From Deuterostichococcus epilithicus (lineage: Eukaryota > Chlorophyta > Trebouxiophyceae > Prasiolales > Stichococcaceae), in contig JAVTLE010000023.1 in NCBI GenBank assembly GCA_033439295.1, positions 3,880,530-3,944,529 on the forward strand: DNA of 64,000 nucleotides, written 5' to 3'. This document shows, one piece after another, positions 20,642 to 32,860 of this stretch. A program made the translations under genes and the position numbers. How positions within the stretch are numbered: position 1 is the first letter of the stretch; every line of letters begins with the position of its first letter. A model generated the notes under the pieces. It had not been told where the DNA came from. It did no database searches and saw nothing but the letters and a program-made list of their open reading frames with translations.

Positions 20642-23600
20642 TCAGTCGGTGCGGTCCGTTGAGCGGCCCTTCCGCCGCCGTTTGCCACTGCCGCCGGCTT
20701 GCTGCGTTGCGTACACGACCACGATGCCCACAATGACGCACGCCACCAGGGCGCCGAACGGTACCCCTCCGATGGTGCGTACCTGCACATCGAGTCGAAC
20801 AATCAACAGAGTCGACAGCGCTTGGGTCCAGCCCAGCAAGGCTCCGCATTGCCGCAGGCGCCTATGCATGAAAACCGAGCACAAAGAAGATGGTTCCACA
20901 ACTGGGCCTGCAGCTGGTTTGACCGCCTGCAATCATCCTTAGAGCATGGAGCAGCGTCAGTGTCAAACTTCCCGGATTTTCGCTGCATGTCCCAAATGAA
21001 CCTGGCCGAATCCGCGTCAGCCCTCGCGCATGGTCACGATGGTGTGCGCATGCAAACAGCATCGTGTTGCTGAAGCATAAGCAGTCAAACCCAGTTGTCC
21101 GTCTAGTTTGCACAACAGATTCAGGCGCACCTGGGTGAAGCCGTAGTAGCCCTCTCGTGTGGTTAGGATGATGTCTGTGAAACGGTCAAAGGTGTAGTCC
21201 ACCACCAGCAGCGGCAGCGACGGCGGCGCCTGTGCGGCGGAGGACGGCAGGTGATGCTTTCTGACGTACATGTGCGGGAGCGCTCGACGTAATCGCCAAG
21301 GTGGCACTGTACTGCAGGCTGTGCAGTCCTAGACTTCTGCTGAAGTGGGGGACTGAGAACAGGAGATGAAAACTGGGGGATGGAAACTGGGGAATCGAAA
21401 CAGAAGGTGATACGAGAGGGATGAGGACAGAAGATAAGAACGCACTGGCAGCTCCAGGCTGGCCAGCACATGGCCGTGCTCCGAGAGGAGTGCCGCGGTA
21501 TGCGCGCCCGCCGCCAGCACGGCGACCGGCGCCGCGCCAACTCTCAGCGGCACCGCCTCGAGCGTCGGCACCACTGAGTGGCCCTCCTCGTTGCCCACCG
21601 CATTCGTCCAGGAGGTGCCCACCGTGATCTGCAGGTGACGAGGCTGCGGGCTGGTGCCATGCCTGATGCCAACATGGACCATGTGCAAGTTGTTTGGGAT
21701 GACGGTGCTGACACACGACCTTGGCTGGACGGGGCAGATGCAGGCCTCGCTTTCCGATGGAAGGGCGCCCAAGGACATTGCAGCGTCCTGTTCACAGGGC
21801 CATCGCCGCTGACCGGCACAATCACATGCGACGGCAGGCGCCTGCGCCGCGCACCACAGCCAGCGGCGCCGCCGGCTGCACCACAGAGTCGCCGGGGCCA
21901 GCAGCGGGGTCAGGAGGTTGCAGATCGGAGCGTACAGCAGTGAGGAAGCAGCACCTGCCACTGCAGTGCGCCGTGCGCGTCGTACGCGGTGACCTCGCCA
22001 CGCGAATTGGCGAACACAGGCCATGCACGCGAGCGGCGGACATGGCCCTTGGCGCCCACCACTGGCAGCGCCGTCGGCGGCGCAACTTCCAGCGCCGCAA
22101 GCAGCTCCCGCCCAAATGCGCGCTCGGTGAAGTCTGTGTGTGTAGGCACAATTGGAGAGTCATCACTTGAGGTCTGCTTGCAGAGTTGTCGGCGGCGTAA
22201 CCTCCAGCGCCGCTGGTGGCACCCTCCTGAACGCAACTCCTGAATGCATGCCCAGTCAAGTCTGCAGCGACAGGCGGCAGAGTTTCCCTGACGCGCATAA
22301 CGACGCATCACTCGCTTGATCAGCTCTGCAACGGCGGCGAAAGTGGCACTCTGCCCAGGGTCTGCCCGAAGGCAGGGCTTGGCAACACAGAGCTCAGCGA
22401 GCAGTCTGGATGCAGGACCCTGTCTTCAGCCAGCCCAGGTTTTCTGCAACCCAATGGGCGTGAGTCGCAACGAACCAAGCCCAAGCAGTGCAGGCAGGCG
22501 GGTTCGGAAAACAAGAAAAGCTGCGGACCGTGGCCGGACGCAAAAGCCGAGTTGCCGCGGCACACGGTGCCATTGAAAAGGTGCTGCCGCGGCGGCAGCC
22601 CGCTGTGCACCGTCGCCCAGCAGGCCGGCGCGTGCCGGTGCCACGTCGCCGACGCGTCCTCCCGCCTGCCGCCTGCACGGATGTCCAGGACGCAGGAGGG
22701 GCGTCAGCAACAGCGAGCATGCAGCAGAACATTCGAGGTTTCTTCCGCTGAGAGGCTTTCGGCCGGGTTCAAAATTTCCACGGCTGGCATCTTTCTGGGA
22801 GGCAACATGCTGGCCGCGCTCGTGAGGTTGACGGGTGTATCCATCGATCAGGCATCACAAGCCTGCGCCGCCGTGCTACGATGGAAGCTGATTCGATGAA
22901 GACTTGTTGGACTGCCTGTGGCACACTGGGCACAGCAGAAATGCCGCACCGTGCGCCTGGACATGGTCCATGACGCCGTCGCCATTGATGTCGGCGTGCA
23001 GCCCCGGCGCCGGTAGGTGCAGCTTGCAGATGGTGCGCCCTGCAGCACGGCGAGTGTGCTGGACATCGTCTCAGGATGCCGTCTCAGGGCTGTGCAGCCT
23101 CGAGGGCATGCAGGGTGCTGCGCATGCCGGCTTGCCGCCGCCGCCGCGGCGGTGCCCTTGCGTTCTTCAGCCACCAATGGCGGCGCGCCAGCAGCCTCCC
23201 TCCGTGTGCGTCCTTCCAGGCACGCCGCTCCCGCCAACAGCCTCCGCCCGAGGCTCCTCTGCCCATGTGGCGTTCAAGGGCGCCCTAAACTCTAGAGCCC
23301 CTCGTGCGACGCAGAGGAACGCTTGCAGTGTGCAACATGCACGGCCACCTGTGTACAGGTGGATGGCCTCTATGCCCTCCTTGAGGTGCGCCACCAGGAC
23401 GTTGGCGTGTCCAAAGTGCTCCGCCGCCGAGGCGGGCGCCTTGTGGCCCGCCGTCGGCTTGCCGCCGGCGCCGCTCACCGCGCCAGTGGCCAGCTGCGCG
23501 CGCGCAGCCAAAAACGCTCAGCGAGTCGAAGGCACATCGTCGGTGCCATGGCGATTCGCGGGTGGCCCACACCGACTCCGCAAGAGCTATAAGTCCGAAG

Positions 23601-26600
23601 AAGGGTGACCAGATTGGCGGTGGCGGGTGTCATCCGACACCGTGCCATCGTCCAAGATGCCCCAGGTCAAGCAGTAGGCGCCACGGACGGGGGAATGTTG
23701 AAGTCGGTGGGTCGGGCGCTGCAGCAGCACACCTTGCTGATGGCGGCGGCGACCTTGTTGTTGGCCACTTTCCCGTGCTGCCCGCGCGTCGTCTGCGTGC
23801 GCCCCTTGTGCACCACTCCCAGCCGCTCTGCAGCATGAAATCCCTAAACCCTTGGAGAAAGGTTTCCACACAGACAACGGGCACTGGTACTCGAGCAGTC
23901 GTACAGCTGCGATGCCAAAATGAAAGGGCTCTCACCACCGCAGGGCTGACACAGCCACAGGGTGGTTAGACACACAGACCTGGGGGAGCGCCGAGGCGGT
24001 GCTTCTGCGGCCCGTGGCCGGCCTTGTGGTGGTGGAAGTGCGACAGCGCCAGCCGCGTGTCCGACCGCCTGGCCCACCTGTCCAGGTTGCAACATGTGAG
24101 GGTGAGAGCTGCGGGAGCTCGATGCAGACTGGCCCTGGAGATGCTGTCTGTCCAGGGAGGCAGCTGTGGAGCTCCAGTCGCACAGGCTGGCAGCCGACAG
24201 GGCATTGGCATTTGCCCCAGGGCCACACGCAGACCTTGCATGCAGCCAGCACCCTGCTGCGCTGTCGGGCACCACCCGTGCCGCATTGGAGGCACCAATG
24301 GCCCGCCCCCCAATCGGCGGGGCAGCAACCCTCTGAAGCGCTGATGGAAGAGGGCGACCGTGTAGCGGGGCTGCATGTCGACGGTTGACCGGCCCCAGCA
24401 AGGCCCGGCTCGCAGAGGGGGCCAGACCTGTGGGGCATGGAGCGCAGCACAGACGCGCGGAAGTCGCGGCAGGAGGCCTGCCCGTAGTGCCGCCCCGCCA
24501 GCGCCGCCGCGTCCAGCCGGTAGTTGTGCTGCGGGATGACCTGCTCCGCCAGCTCTGCGGTGTCCCGGTGGTAGTCCTTGCCCTGTGGCATGCATTGGTT
24601 TCAGGGGTTTGTGCCATGAGCTCGTGCGGATGCCCGCTCCGCCACCTCTGCCGCCTCCCGGAGGCAGTCCTTGCCCAGTGGCATGCAGAGTGTTCCTCTG
24701 AGGAGGATTCCTGAAGCAGATCCTGGGCCTTCGTCCGATTTGCTGCGCCCTGGATGTCGTTTGACTTGCCGCGCCGCCAGCTCCGATGCCCCAGCCGCCT
24801 GCCTTGTCTTCTTGAGCTGCCGGCTGCGGAACTCGACTTGGGCGAGCGCCGTACCGCCTCGCAGCCAGCCAGTGCCCCCTAGGTGCCCGGCGGACGCTGC
24901 TGACGCCCGCACACTCGTCCACTCGCTGGACAACCCCCCAATGCCATCCCTTCACACAACAAGACACGGTGCAGGGCAGGTCCCTCACCTCGTGCTTCCA
25001 GCGCAGCGACCCGGCGCCGCCCTCCCATGCGTAGTACGAAAAGTGGCGGCTCACGTCGACGCCCGTCTTGGCGTCTTTCAGCTCCTCGAAGCCCGCCAGC
25101 TTGGCGCTGTGCCGCCGGCGCGCCTCCTGCCGCTCCGCAGCCAGCTCCGCGTCCAGCGGGTCGGCATCGTCCAGGTCGTCGCCTGTGGAACCGTAGTAGA
25201 CGCTGCTGTCGGTCAGGTTAAATATCACTACTGTGTGCCGCGCCTTCGCCCGTTCCGCAGCCTGATCCGCCTTGGCTTGGCGACGCCCAGGTCGTCGCCT
25301 GTGGCTTCAGGCTTTACGGTTGCTTATCGCGATTAAATTCGAAGGAAGTATGTACTTTCACAGCTGTGGCGGCAGTGGCGGCAGTAGTTGGTCGGCTGCT
25401 GGAATATGTGGCTGCGGATTGTGCTGTGGCTCTCTCTCAGGCAAGCGGCACAGTTCAAGCCGCTGGTCAGCTGCACAGGCTTTCAAGTGCCCCGCATGAT
25501 GCAGCAGCCGCACTGGGGCGCACCCAGGGCGGAGTGCGACGACAGGTCGCCCAGGTGTGAGGAGGCGCCGACCACGATCAGGCCGCGGTCGCCCTTGTGC
25601 ACTGTATGGTTGGATATGTGGATGGCGACCTCGCTCATCGCGGCATGGTGCGGCAATGTCTCCTGCGAAAGCGGCAAACGCACTTCGAGGTGTTTCAGGC
25701 GGCTTACCTGCAGCGGGCCCAGACTATTGCGCTGCTGTGCTGTGCACCAGCGACCGCAAGCACAGCACAGGATGGGCCACTTGCAGCACCACTGCACGGT
25801 CGTCTCGCCTCGTGTTGTGCTGTGTGAAAGTACCTGCACATAGACAACCATCGAGCAAGAGCGAAGCACTCACCCGGATGCTGCGGTCCCACAGCAGCTT
25901 CAAGTTGTGGTCGAAGCACAGCACATGCCAGCCGTGTGTCACCACGACGATGACCTGCATTGCAGGCAGACGGCTTTCACGACCTGCCTGCCATTCAAAC
26001 CTATGAACACACAGGCGGCCAGGCTGCGGCGCTATGTATGACTCTGCACATGCTGCCGCTCGCTGTCACAGCGCTCAACAGAGACTCTGTGCAGCGGCTA
26101 CGACGGTCACGGAGCTCCAGGAACCGCTGCAGACTGCGAGGCAGACCCTGCCTGCTGGTCCGCCCACCTGCTTGGGGAAGGGTCGCACAAACTCCTTGGC
26201 CGGCGTGTCCAGTGTGCCGACAGCGATCGCCGCCGCCTTGGCGGAGCCGCTGAAGGCCGCGCCCGCCTGCGCCAGCGGCACTTCCGCCAGCACCTTGGCG
26301 GGGGCAAAGCCGTCGCCGGCGCGCCCTGGCGGCCGCGGCGCCAAGACCTGCGATTGGCGGCATGGCACTGTGGTGAGCACGGCACCGATTGGATGTGCTG
26401 CGCGGCGCAAATGCGAGATTGCGAACAGGTGCCGTATGTGCTGTCTGGCTAGGATGCGTGCGGCGCAGACGTTCTGCTCACCCGCAGCTTTGCCTCGTGC
26501 GTCGCAACAATTATCTCCGGCTCGCCGTCGCCATTCAGGTCGCCCTGCGCATTGCATGGTCGCGCGATGTCCGACCAGGGTGCTGCATAGCTTGCTTGAA

Positions 26601-26938
26601 CTGCTCTGCTGCGACTGGTGCCGGCGCAGCATGCCCCTGGAGTCATTCAGATGTAGTTGCCACGTACCACAACAGGCTGCGGAAGTACGTCCGATGCAGT
26701 GAGTGAGCCCGTGTCCTCGTCCAGGTGATGGTACCTGCAACAGACGTGCACCGTTTCAGGTGGATCTGAAAGCCTAGCTATCAGGAAGCAACCAAGCCGC
26801 TGCTGTGCGCTGTACAACCACTGGTGTGCTCTGCGCTGCTCACCAGGCCTTGCGGAACACAAACGTGCCCTCGTCCTGGATTGTGAAGTACACGGCGAAC
26901 GCCGCGACGAGCAGGATGCCCAGGTCCCGCTTGTACAT
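20642..26938 (-). CDS. FG-GAP repeat membrane protein, NERD1-type
   Basis: Resembles the plant FG-GAP family protein NERD1 (Arabidopsis At3g51050), reported as a Golgi or secretory membrane protein linked to cell-wall growth. It starts MYKRDLGILLVAAFAVYFTI, an N-terminal signal anchor. Recognisable exons follow in family order: DLNGDGEPEIIVATHEAKLR (about 26,550), VTHGWHVLCFDHNLKLLW (about 25,940), SEVAIHISNHTVHKGDRGLI (about 25,640), GDDLDDADPLDAELAAERQE (from 25,182), VIPQHNYRLDAAALAGRHYG (about 24,540), NVLVAHLKEGIEAIHLYTG (about 23,400), LHADINGDGVMDHVQ (about 23,000), FANSRGEVTAYDAHGALQWQ (about 22,010), and FTDIILTTREGYYGFTQ (about 21,180). The last exon, 20782-20642, encodes a second membrane helix and a basic tail ending STDRTD. 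FG-GAP/EF-hand-like DxNGDG motifs are seen twice. Many junctions are unresolved. Three introns contain copies of exon edges. Confidence 0.88.
22187..22263 (-). repeat. Copy of FG-GAP gene exon 5' edge, upstream intron
   Basis: On the minus strand it reads ctgcag then acttga...gcgctggaggttacgccgccgac. The true exon (from about 22,138 down) reads acacacag then acttca...gcgctggaagttgcgccgccgac. Offset is about 122 bp. The acceptor is preserved. Confidence 0.85.
24628..24686 (-). repeat. Copy of FG-GAP gene exon 5' edge, second site
   Basis: Parallels 24538-24598, 90 bp away. The true exon encodes GKDYHRDTAELAEQ; the copy would encode GKDCLREAAEVAER. Flanking intron bases (gcatgccac) are shared, but the acceptor AG is lost in the copy. 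Confidence 0.85.
25228..25310 (-). repeat. Copy of FG-GAP gene exon 5' edge, third site
   Basis: Parallels 25105-25193 at an offset of 116 bp. Both have ccacag then gcgacgacctgg on the minus strand, followed by a diverged but alignable stretch ending near gcggaacg/gcggagcg. Confidence 0.8.
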
Positions 26939-28931
26939 TGCCGACCTTTCGACGGGTAGATCAACTACATGCTATGTTCCGGAATTCTTCGCGCCAGCCC
27001 TGAGCATATGCAGGATGCAGCTTGTCATATTATGAGACATCAAATGTGCGAGGCGATTTATGGCTACCGCTGAAATGGCGTTCTCCTTAGGCAGAAGGCA
27101 GAACGAAGAAGGGAAACGCCACAGGGGGGAATATTTTGCAGCAGCGCATCTTAAATTTCCACATCGACTCTAAAACCCTAAACCCTGAATTTATGGCAGT
27201 GACAGGTTCTAATGACTGAACACGATAGATCCTGTTGCTAGTGTTGCCTCAGTGCTCCTCCGCTTCAGTAGCACGATTGCTGCAGCATCAGCGCTGTTCG
27301 CATGACGCCGCTTGCCGCCTCTGCCGCTGGCACATCGGCGTGCGGCTGGTGCTGCCGGGCACTGCGGCAACCGATGCAGCAGCGCCAGGGCCACCATGCT
27401 GCGGCGTCACGCTGGGCAAGGCGTCTGCCGCCGGATGGGCGCGGTCAAAGTGCAGCTGCCGCTAACAAATCTTTCTGAGGAATATCAGCTATATGATGCT
27501 GCCTGACAACATACATCTGTAGCGGCCGTGCTGTTTCTTCTCGAGAAGACCTGTCCTCCCGTCGGATACCTGGGGAGGTGTGAACCACCTGAATCGGGCT
27601 GAAATCCCCAAAACAACTACTCCATGGTGGTTTTTGCCTTCTGTTACCTGTGATCGTCTCGTTTTTGCTCTCCAAGGCTGTACTCAATGTGGCCGAGACA
27701 TTGGGTCGTTGCTCACACCCCGTTCGACGTGATTGTCCTGCGATCGGTGAGCAGGAGGTGAAGCGCAGTGGCTCGGCGCCATCACCCGATGTATGCAGAG
27801 CCACGCTTGCGGTTGTGGCAGGTAGCATGGCCATGAGGGGCATCGCTGTACCTGTCGGACGGCGGAGTCAGGCTACGGGCGGATCACATCGTCAGTGTTT
27901 TCTGCAGCAAGCGTGGATCATCGCCATGGCGCCAAGCTGACACTTCTGATGTTTACTGTACCGTACACACCAGCGGCCTTCTGAACATATGTGACTGCCC
28001 GCTTGGCATCGGCCACCAGGCGACATTGCCGCCATGCTACATGATTCAGCACTCGTGAGGTTGCACAAGCCCTGAAATGAACACGCAGAGTGGCATAAGG
28101 AGTTGCGGCTTGGTGGTCTCACAACAGGGTCGGTATAATATTGGCCAGGCTGGCGTGCGAGTTTCTTGGCATCGGCCAGCATGCGCATTGTCTAGTTGCA
28201 GGCACCTTTTTCACAAGTGAGAAGGGCTGCAATCTCGACATTTGAAACTTGCAGCTGCAGAGAACAGCTCCGCAGGAACAAGCGGAGCTGTTCCCTGCCC
28301 TTGGTCTTGGCAGCCTGACGGGCAGCCTGACAACCAGGAAGACTCATGCACTGGTGCACACTGAAAGTCGCCGCTGGTGCATGTCAAAGACGCCGCCGAG
28401 AGGCTGATATTCAAGCATGTTGCCACTTAGAGTAGATCACAATGCCCGTCCACAGCCAGCCAGACACCTAACCCAAGATGTGAACAGTGGCCTTTGAAGC
28501 TTTGGTTTAGTCGTGCAGAATTGTACTGAGAGTCGGCGAGCATGTTCGGCCTACGTTCAAATTTTATGAAAACACTGCTTTAGAGATTCGCAATGCACGT
28601 TTGACACGAGGGCGAGGCCATCGCAGAGCAGCATGCGGCTTCTGACCAGCTTCAGCAGGCCACGTGCGTTCAGCCCACGTGTGGGTAAAGGTTTCGCCGG
28701 CTGGAATGATTGCTTCATTCCATTCCACCCCCCTCGGGTCCCCGCCTTCGAAGCTGCCGCAGCACAATACCAGCTGAGGAGGCGTCCCCCAGATCCAACA
28801 ACTGCAACGTTGACATCCTGCGGTGCCTGGTCACCTGCCACCGACCGCCTTCTTTAGATCTCAAGCGGCGTTGGCTTGAGTCCTTCCAAGCCGTCAACGC
28901 TGGTTTGACTGTATCCACATCCCTCGAAACC
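26939..28931. other. 2-kb gene-poor divergent region, FG-GAP / VIT
   Basis: Promoters of both flanking genes must lie at its ends. Inside I see only short open frames without splice logic or family resemblance. A plant-type telobox (aaaccctaaaccctga, about 27,174-27,189) lies roughly 240 bp upstream of the FG-GAP start. The rest is unexplained. Confidence 0.4.
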
Positions 28932-31616
28932 ATGTCGGTCGCTGCAAACCGGCGGAGGTCGATGAGCCAACGACCTGGCAGCCAGCCAGCCTCTCGGCAG
29001 GGTTCCCTGGAGGAGCCACTGTTTGCTCCGGGCGCCCAGGAGGCGGAGGAGGGCGGCCAGCCAGGCGTGATCGCGGACGGCCGCTTCGTGTCCATGGAGC
29101 ACTACTCACAGCGCGCGCAGTGGCTGCGGGCAGGTGGGTCACGCAGCCCTAGGCCTCACAGGCCTACAGCTCTCAGCGATATGGCGCACCAGCGAAATAT
29201 TTTCGCCTACAGGCTGGGTGTGCTGTCTTGTCCAACAGACCCTGAACCCTATGTGCAGGTGTGCTGGGCGCCAATGATGGCCTGGTGTCGGTGGCGTCGC
29301 TGATGATGGGCGTGGGCGGCGGCTCCGAGGATGCCAAGACCCTGGTGCTGTCCGGCGTCGCGGGCCTCGTCGGCGGCGCCCTCAGCATGGCAGGTGATGA
29401 GCAGGAGGATCAAATTCAAGCAGCTAGCAGCAGTGACATCATGCGCGCTGCCATCCGTAGACCACAGCGCCACCAGAACACATTACACGTATACTGCCGC
29501 CCACCGGCCCTGGGGTGTGTCCCGCACTGCAGCCCAGCCACCTCTTCGTCAAAAAGCCGGCTGCGTCGTCTGCCCTGGTCGTGTTCTCGGTCCCGCAGAC
29601 AGCCATGGCATCATTCGCAACCCGCCACACACCCCACGGGCTGTGACGCCCCGGCACTGACGCCGGCCCTGTCTCCGCCTGCCCGCAGCCGGCGAGTATA
29701 TCTCGGTGTACAGTCAGAAGGACTCGCAGGAGGCTGACATGGCGAAGGAGCGCCAGGCGCAGGAGCATGTGAGTTGTGCTGCCCGTCCATGCTGTGTGCT
29801 GTTGCTCATAGCAGCGGTTGCAGTTGCACAATGCGCCACATCGGCACTGCAGCACTACACGACAGGTTGAAAACCTCAGGAGCGAGGGTTGCTCTTGCAC
29901 CGTTCGCTGAAAGAATCTCTGTCGCCGGGGCTGCCGGCCGCCTAAGCGCCATACCTGCGGTGAGCCGTCTGCCGACCCCACTCCGGCCACCGCTCAGTAG
30001 CCTCTTCGGCGCAGGGCCCCCAGATGCTGCCCTTGCGCTGAACATCGCGTGGTGACCCCCCTGGGTGCAGGGCCCCCAAATGCGGCAGTACGAACTGGAG
30101 GAGCTGGCCAAGATCTATGAGGAGCGGGGGCTGCCCAAGGAGCTGGCGCACCAGGTGGCGGTGCACTTCACCAAGCATGATGGTGCGCGCGGTCTGGCTT
30201 GAGACGGAATTCATGCTGATGCAACGAAGGTCCAGTGTGCCTCCCAGTTACACTCGCGCAGTTGCATGGCAAACCAAGTCTGGTAGCGAGGTAACACATG
30301 CGGCTGCCTCGTCGGCGGTTGGTCACAACCCTGCTGGCCACATGGCCGCCAATCGAGTCGGCCTGGAGCGCATCGGAGCTGAATTGGTCGAAGTCATGGG
30401 AGCTGAATTGGTCGCAGTCATGCGGGCGTGAACACACCGGGGGGCTTTGATGCTTTCGGGGTGCCTGACGCGGGCCACTCCTGCGTCTGCAGTGCTCACG
30501 GCGCACGCTCGCGACGAGCTGGGCATTGATCCTGACGACCTGGCAAACCCGCTGCAGGTGTGAAACCCAGATTGTAGCTCGCCTTCACTCTTGTGCAAGC
30601 CGTCTGCTGTGCCCACAAGTTGTTTCATGAGCAAAGGTTCCGGTGCTCGGGGCGGCTGCCAGATGAAGTGCACAAGATGTTTGCACTGCTGGCGGGCTCG
30701 TGAATTGGTCTTGCTGACGTGTGGAGGAGCCAGGTGAAGCTGCTGTTGACGACTTACCGCTTGCATACAGGCGTCGGTGGCGTCAGCAATCTCGTTCTCG
30801 ATAGGCGCCGGCATCCCGCTGCTCAGCGCCGCTTTCATCAAGGACCACGTGACACGGTGCAGCTGCCTGCATGGCCCCCAGTGCAGCCTGCTGCCGCGCA
30901 GCACTCGGGTTCACATGTGCTGCCGTGAGTGTAGAGCAAAGGGGTGACGGGTTGCGTGCCATGCGGAGGGAGGCGAACAGCCAGGCTGCCAGCACGACCA
31001 ACATCTCAGCAGGCCGTCCGCGTTGCCCTGCAGGCTGGCGGTCGTGCTCGCGGCTTCGACAGTGGCTCTGGCCGTCTTTGGAGCCATCGGCGCAGCACTC
31101 GGAGGCGCGAGCACCATCCGCGGCGCCATCCGCGTCGTCATCGGCGGCGTGATCGCGATGCTGGTGAGCCGCAGCGCACTGGCCCGTTCTTCCTAATCCG
31201 GCGGGCTCCACTGGCAGACTCACGGCGGCAGACGCTGCATTTCCCCATTGATGCGTACCGAAACCCCAGCTGGCAACCGATCCACTTTTGCAGACTGGTA
31301 CCGGAAGGGCCGCTGAACAGCGACTGCTGCGGTCGAGCTGCTTGGGATCTGCTTCAGTCACAATGATGGCCTCTATCCGAGAAACGGCTGCAATGCTGGG
31401 CGACAGCGGCCACCGACATCGTAGTGTGGGCATGCTGGCTCAGAAGCGGCGCCCTGTGTATCATCGGACATGAGTCTAAGTTTGCTTCAACATCTGCCTA
31501 GCACACCCAAGGTAAGCTGCGGCGATCTTTGCAAGTGGTCCTGTTCGCTGTTTTGCTGATGTGCTTGTCAAATTTTGCAGGTGACATACGGAGTGGGGCG
31601 GCTGTTCGGAGTTTGA
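28932..31616 (+). CDS. VIT/CCC1-family vacuolar iron/manganese transporter
   Basis: Predicted to move Fe2+ or Mn2+ into the vacuole. Eight exons, 28932-29133, 29259-29393, 29689-29768, 30071-30182, 30493-30557, 30771-30856, 31034-31163 and 31581-31616, all join in phase and give 281 residues. The family pattern is clear: GVLGANDGLVSVASLMMGVG then LVLSGVAGLVGGALSMA (helices 1-2), AGEYISVYSQKDSQEADM, the cytosolic helical domain (ELEELAKIYEERGLPKELA), HARDELGIDPDD, and SAISFSIGAGIPLLSAAF. The C-terminal helices end VVIGGVIAMLVTYGVGRLFG. A polar N-terminal 60 residues contain a dileucine-like EEPLF. The acceptor of intron 3 has a second copy 56 bp upstream. Confidence 0.92.
30008..30032 (+). repeat. 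Copy of VIT exon 4 5' edge in intron 3
   Basis: gcgcagggcccccagatgct, against gtgcagggcccccaaatgcg at the true exon start (30071). Offset 56 bp. Short but nearly identical across the splice site. Confidence 0.7.
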
Positions 31617-32860
31617 AACCGAAGAGACAACAAAGCTCAATAATTTGGGGCGAGTCCTACCACTGGTGTTCGGGCCAAAGGGTAGCCTATGCCGCTGCAT
31701 TATCATGTCATGCTTGAAGATGGCAGGGTAACAACGCTAGGCGCATTCAGAGGTGCTGAGCGCGAGGATGGACACTGCAGTTGATGATTGCCAGCACGGT
31801 TTTCGAGCAAACGGCACCGGCTTTGTATTTCTACATTAGGTCAGTGCGATCAATGAACTCCGGTTTAATTAATTGAATAGGCAGTGGAATCGATGCTGCA
31901 TTTAACCGCACGCTTGCAGACAACTCCTCGACTGTCAGCAACCCTTTGCGCTCAACATTCCGGCGATGCTTTGGCTTCGTCACAATACACAACCCCACCC
32001 TGCTTCTCAGGCATTGTGTGTTAGTTTGATCACCTTCGGTGATTCAAACTTATGCACTCAAGATTTCCGCTTGGCCGTAGTAAACCCTAAGAGTCGTCGA
32101 CGGGAAACCTCTCACGCCTGCTGCCGTTTGCAGTCTGCGTCTTCGGGTCTTCCGTGGTCCGTCAGCTGCTCCTTGAGCCAGTCTGCAGACCTTGCGAGAG
32201 GCAGGGGCCTCGCGCTGAAGCTGGCCGTGCGAACGGCGCCCCGGCAGCCGGCGTTGTAAGATTTGGCGAGTTGATGTAAGAATCGTTTTCGCGCCCTTAG
32301 TACGATTTTCCATAGAACGGGGGATGATTTTGGGTACTTATTGCTAGGTGTGAAAACGAGGGTGATGTTCGCGATTGCCAGACGCAGACTGTGATTCGGA
32401 AGCCTTCCGGCTGCAGAGCGGTCCGCTGGCAGGGTGCAAGGCTGCTGCTGCTGGCAGCCGCTGCGCGCTGCTGCAGGATGCAAAAGGGGCGTTTCGGAGG
32501 GATCAACGACGGGGGGAAATTAAGGACTTTTGTTACCAACGGGCTGTGCCTGGCTGGGGATGCTTGGCAGCCGAGCTGCATGCGGCAAATTGCGCCTGCT
32601 TGTTTCAGCACATGTCACAAATGCTTCTGCAGTGATGTGCGAGTGCTTTCGGCTTGGAAACTCCACGTCGCGCCGACTCTCATGCACATCTTATGAATTT
32701 TTTCCCACCCCCAGAGCCGTGAGTGTCCTGGAGCGTGCTGATGTGCTATCTGTATGAGTCCTGCGATCGTGATAGCACGAGCATGCCGTGCCAGCTGCTG
32801 CATGCTGCGATGTGTCATTTGCTGTGGCCTTTTTCGCTACAGGGTGCTGCTCGGTGCTGG
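31617..32860. other. Gene-poor stretch, nothing recognised
   Basis: Lower GC than its surroundings in places (for example 31,840-31,880). At 32,492-32,520 it holds a motif shared with 57,316-57,345, annotated separately. No coding pattern I can support. Confidence 0.35.

Noticed and set aside
23966-25228. A 420-codon open frame on the minus strand
   Set aside because: It runs through introns of the FG-GAP gene. Only its first part (from about 25,182) is real exon; the rest is open by GC-rich chance and includes the exon-edge copy.
27174-27189. Telomere-like aaaccctaaaccctga as a chromosome-end or interstitial telomere
   Set aside because: Only two units with no array. A promoter telobox or chance is more likely.
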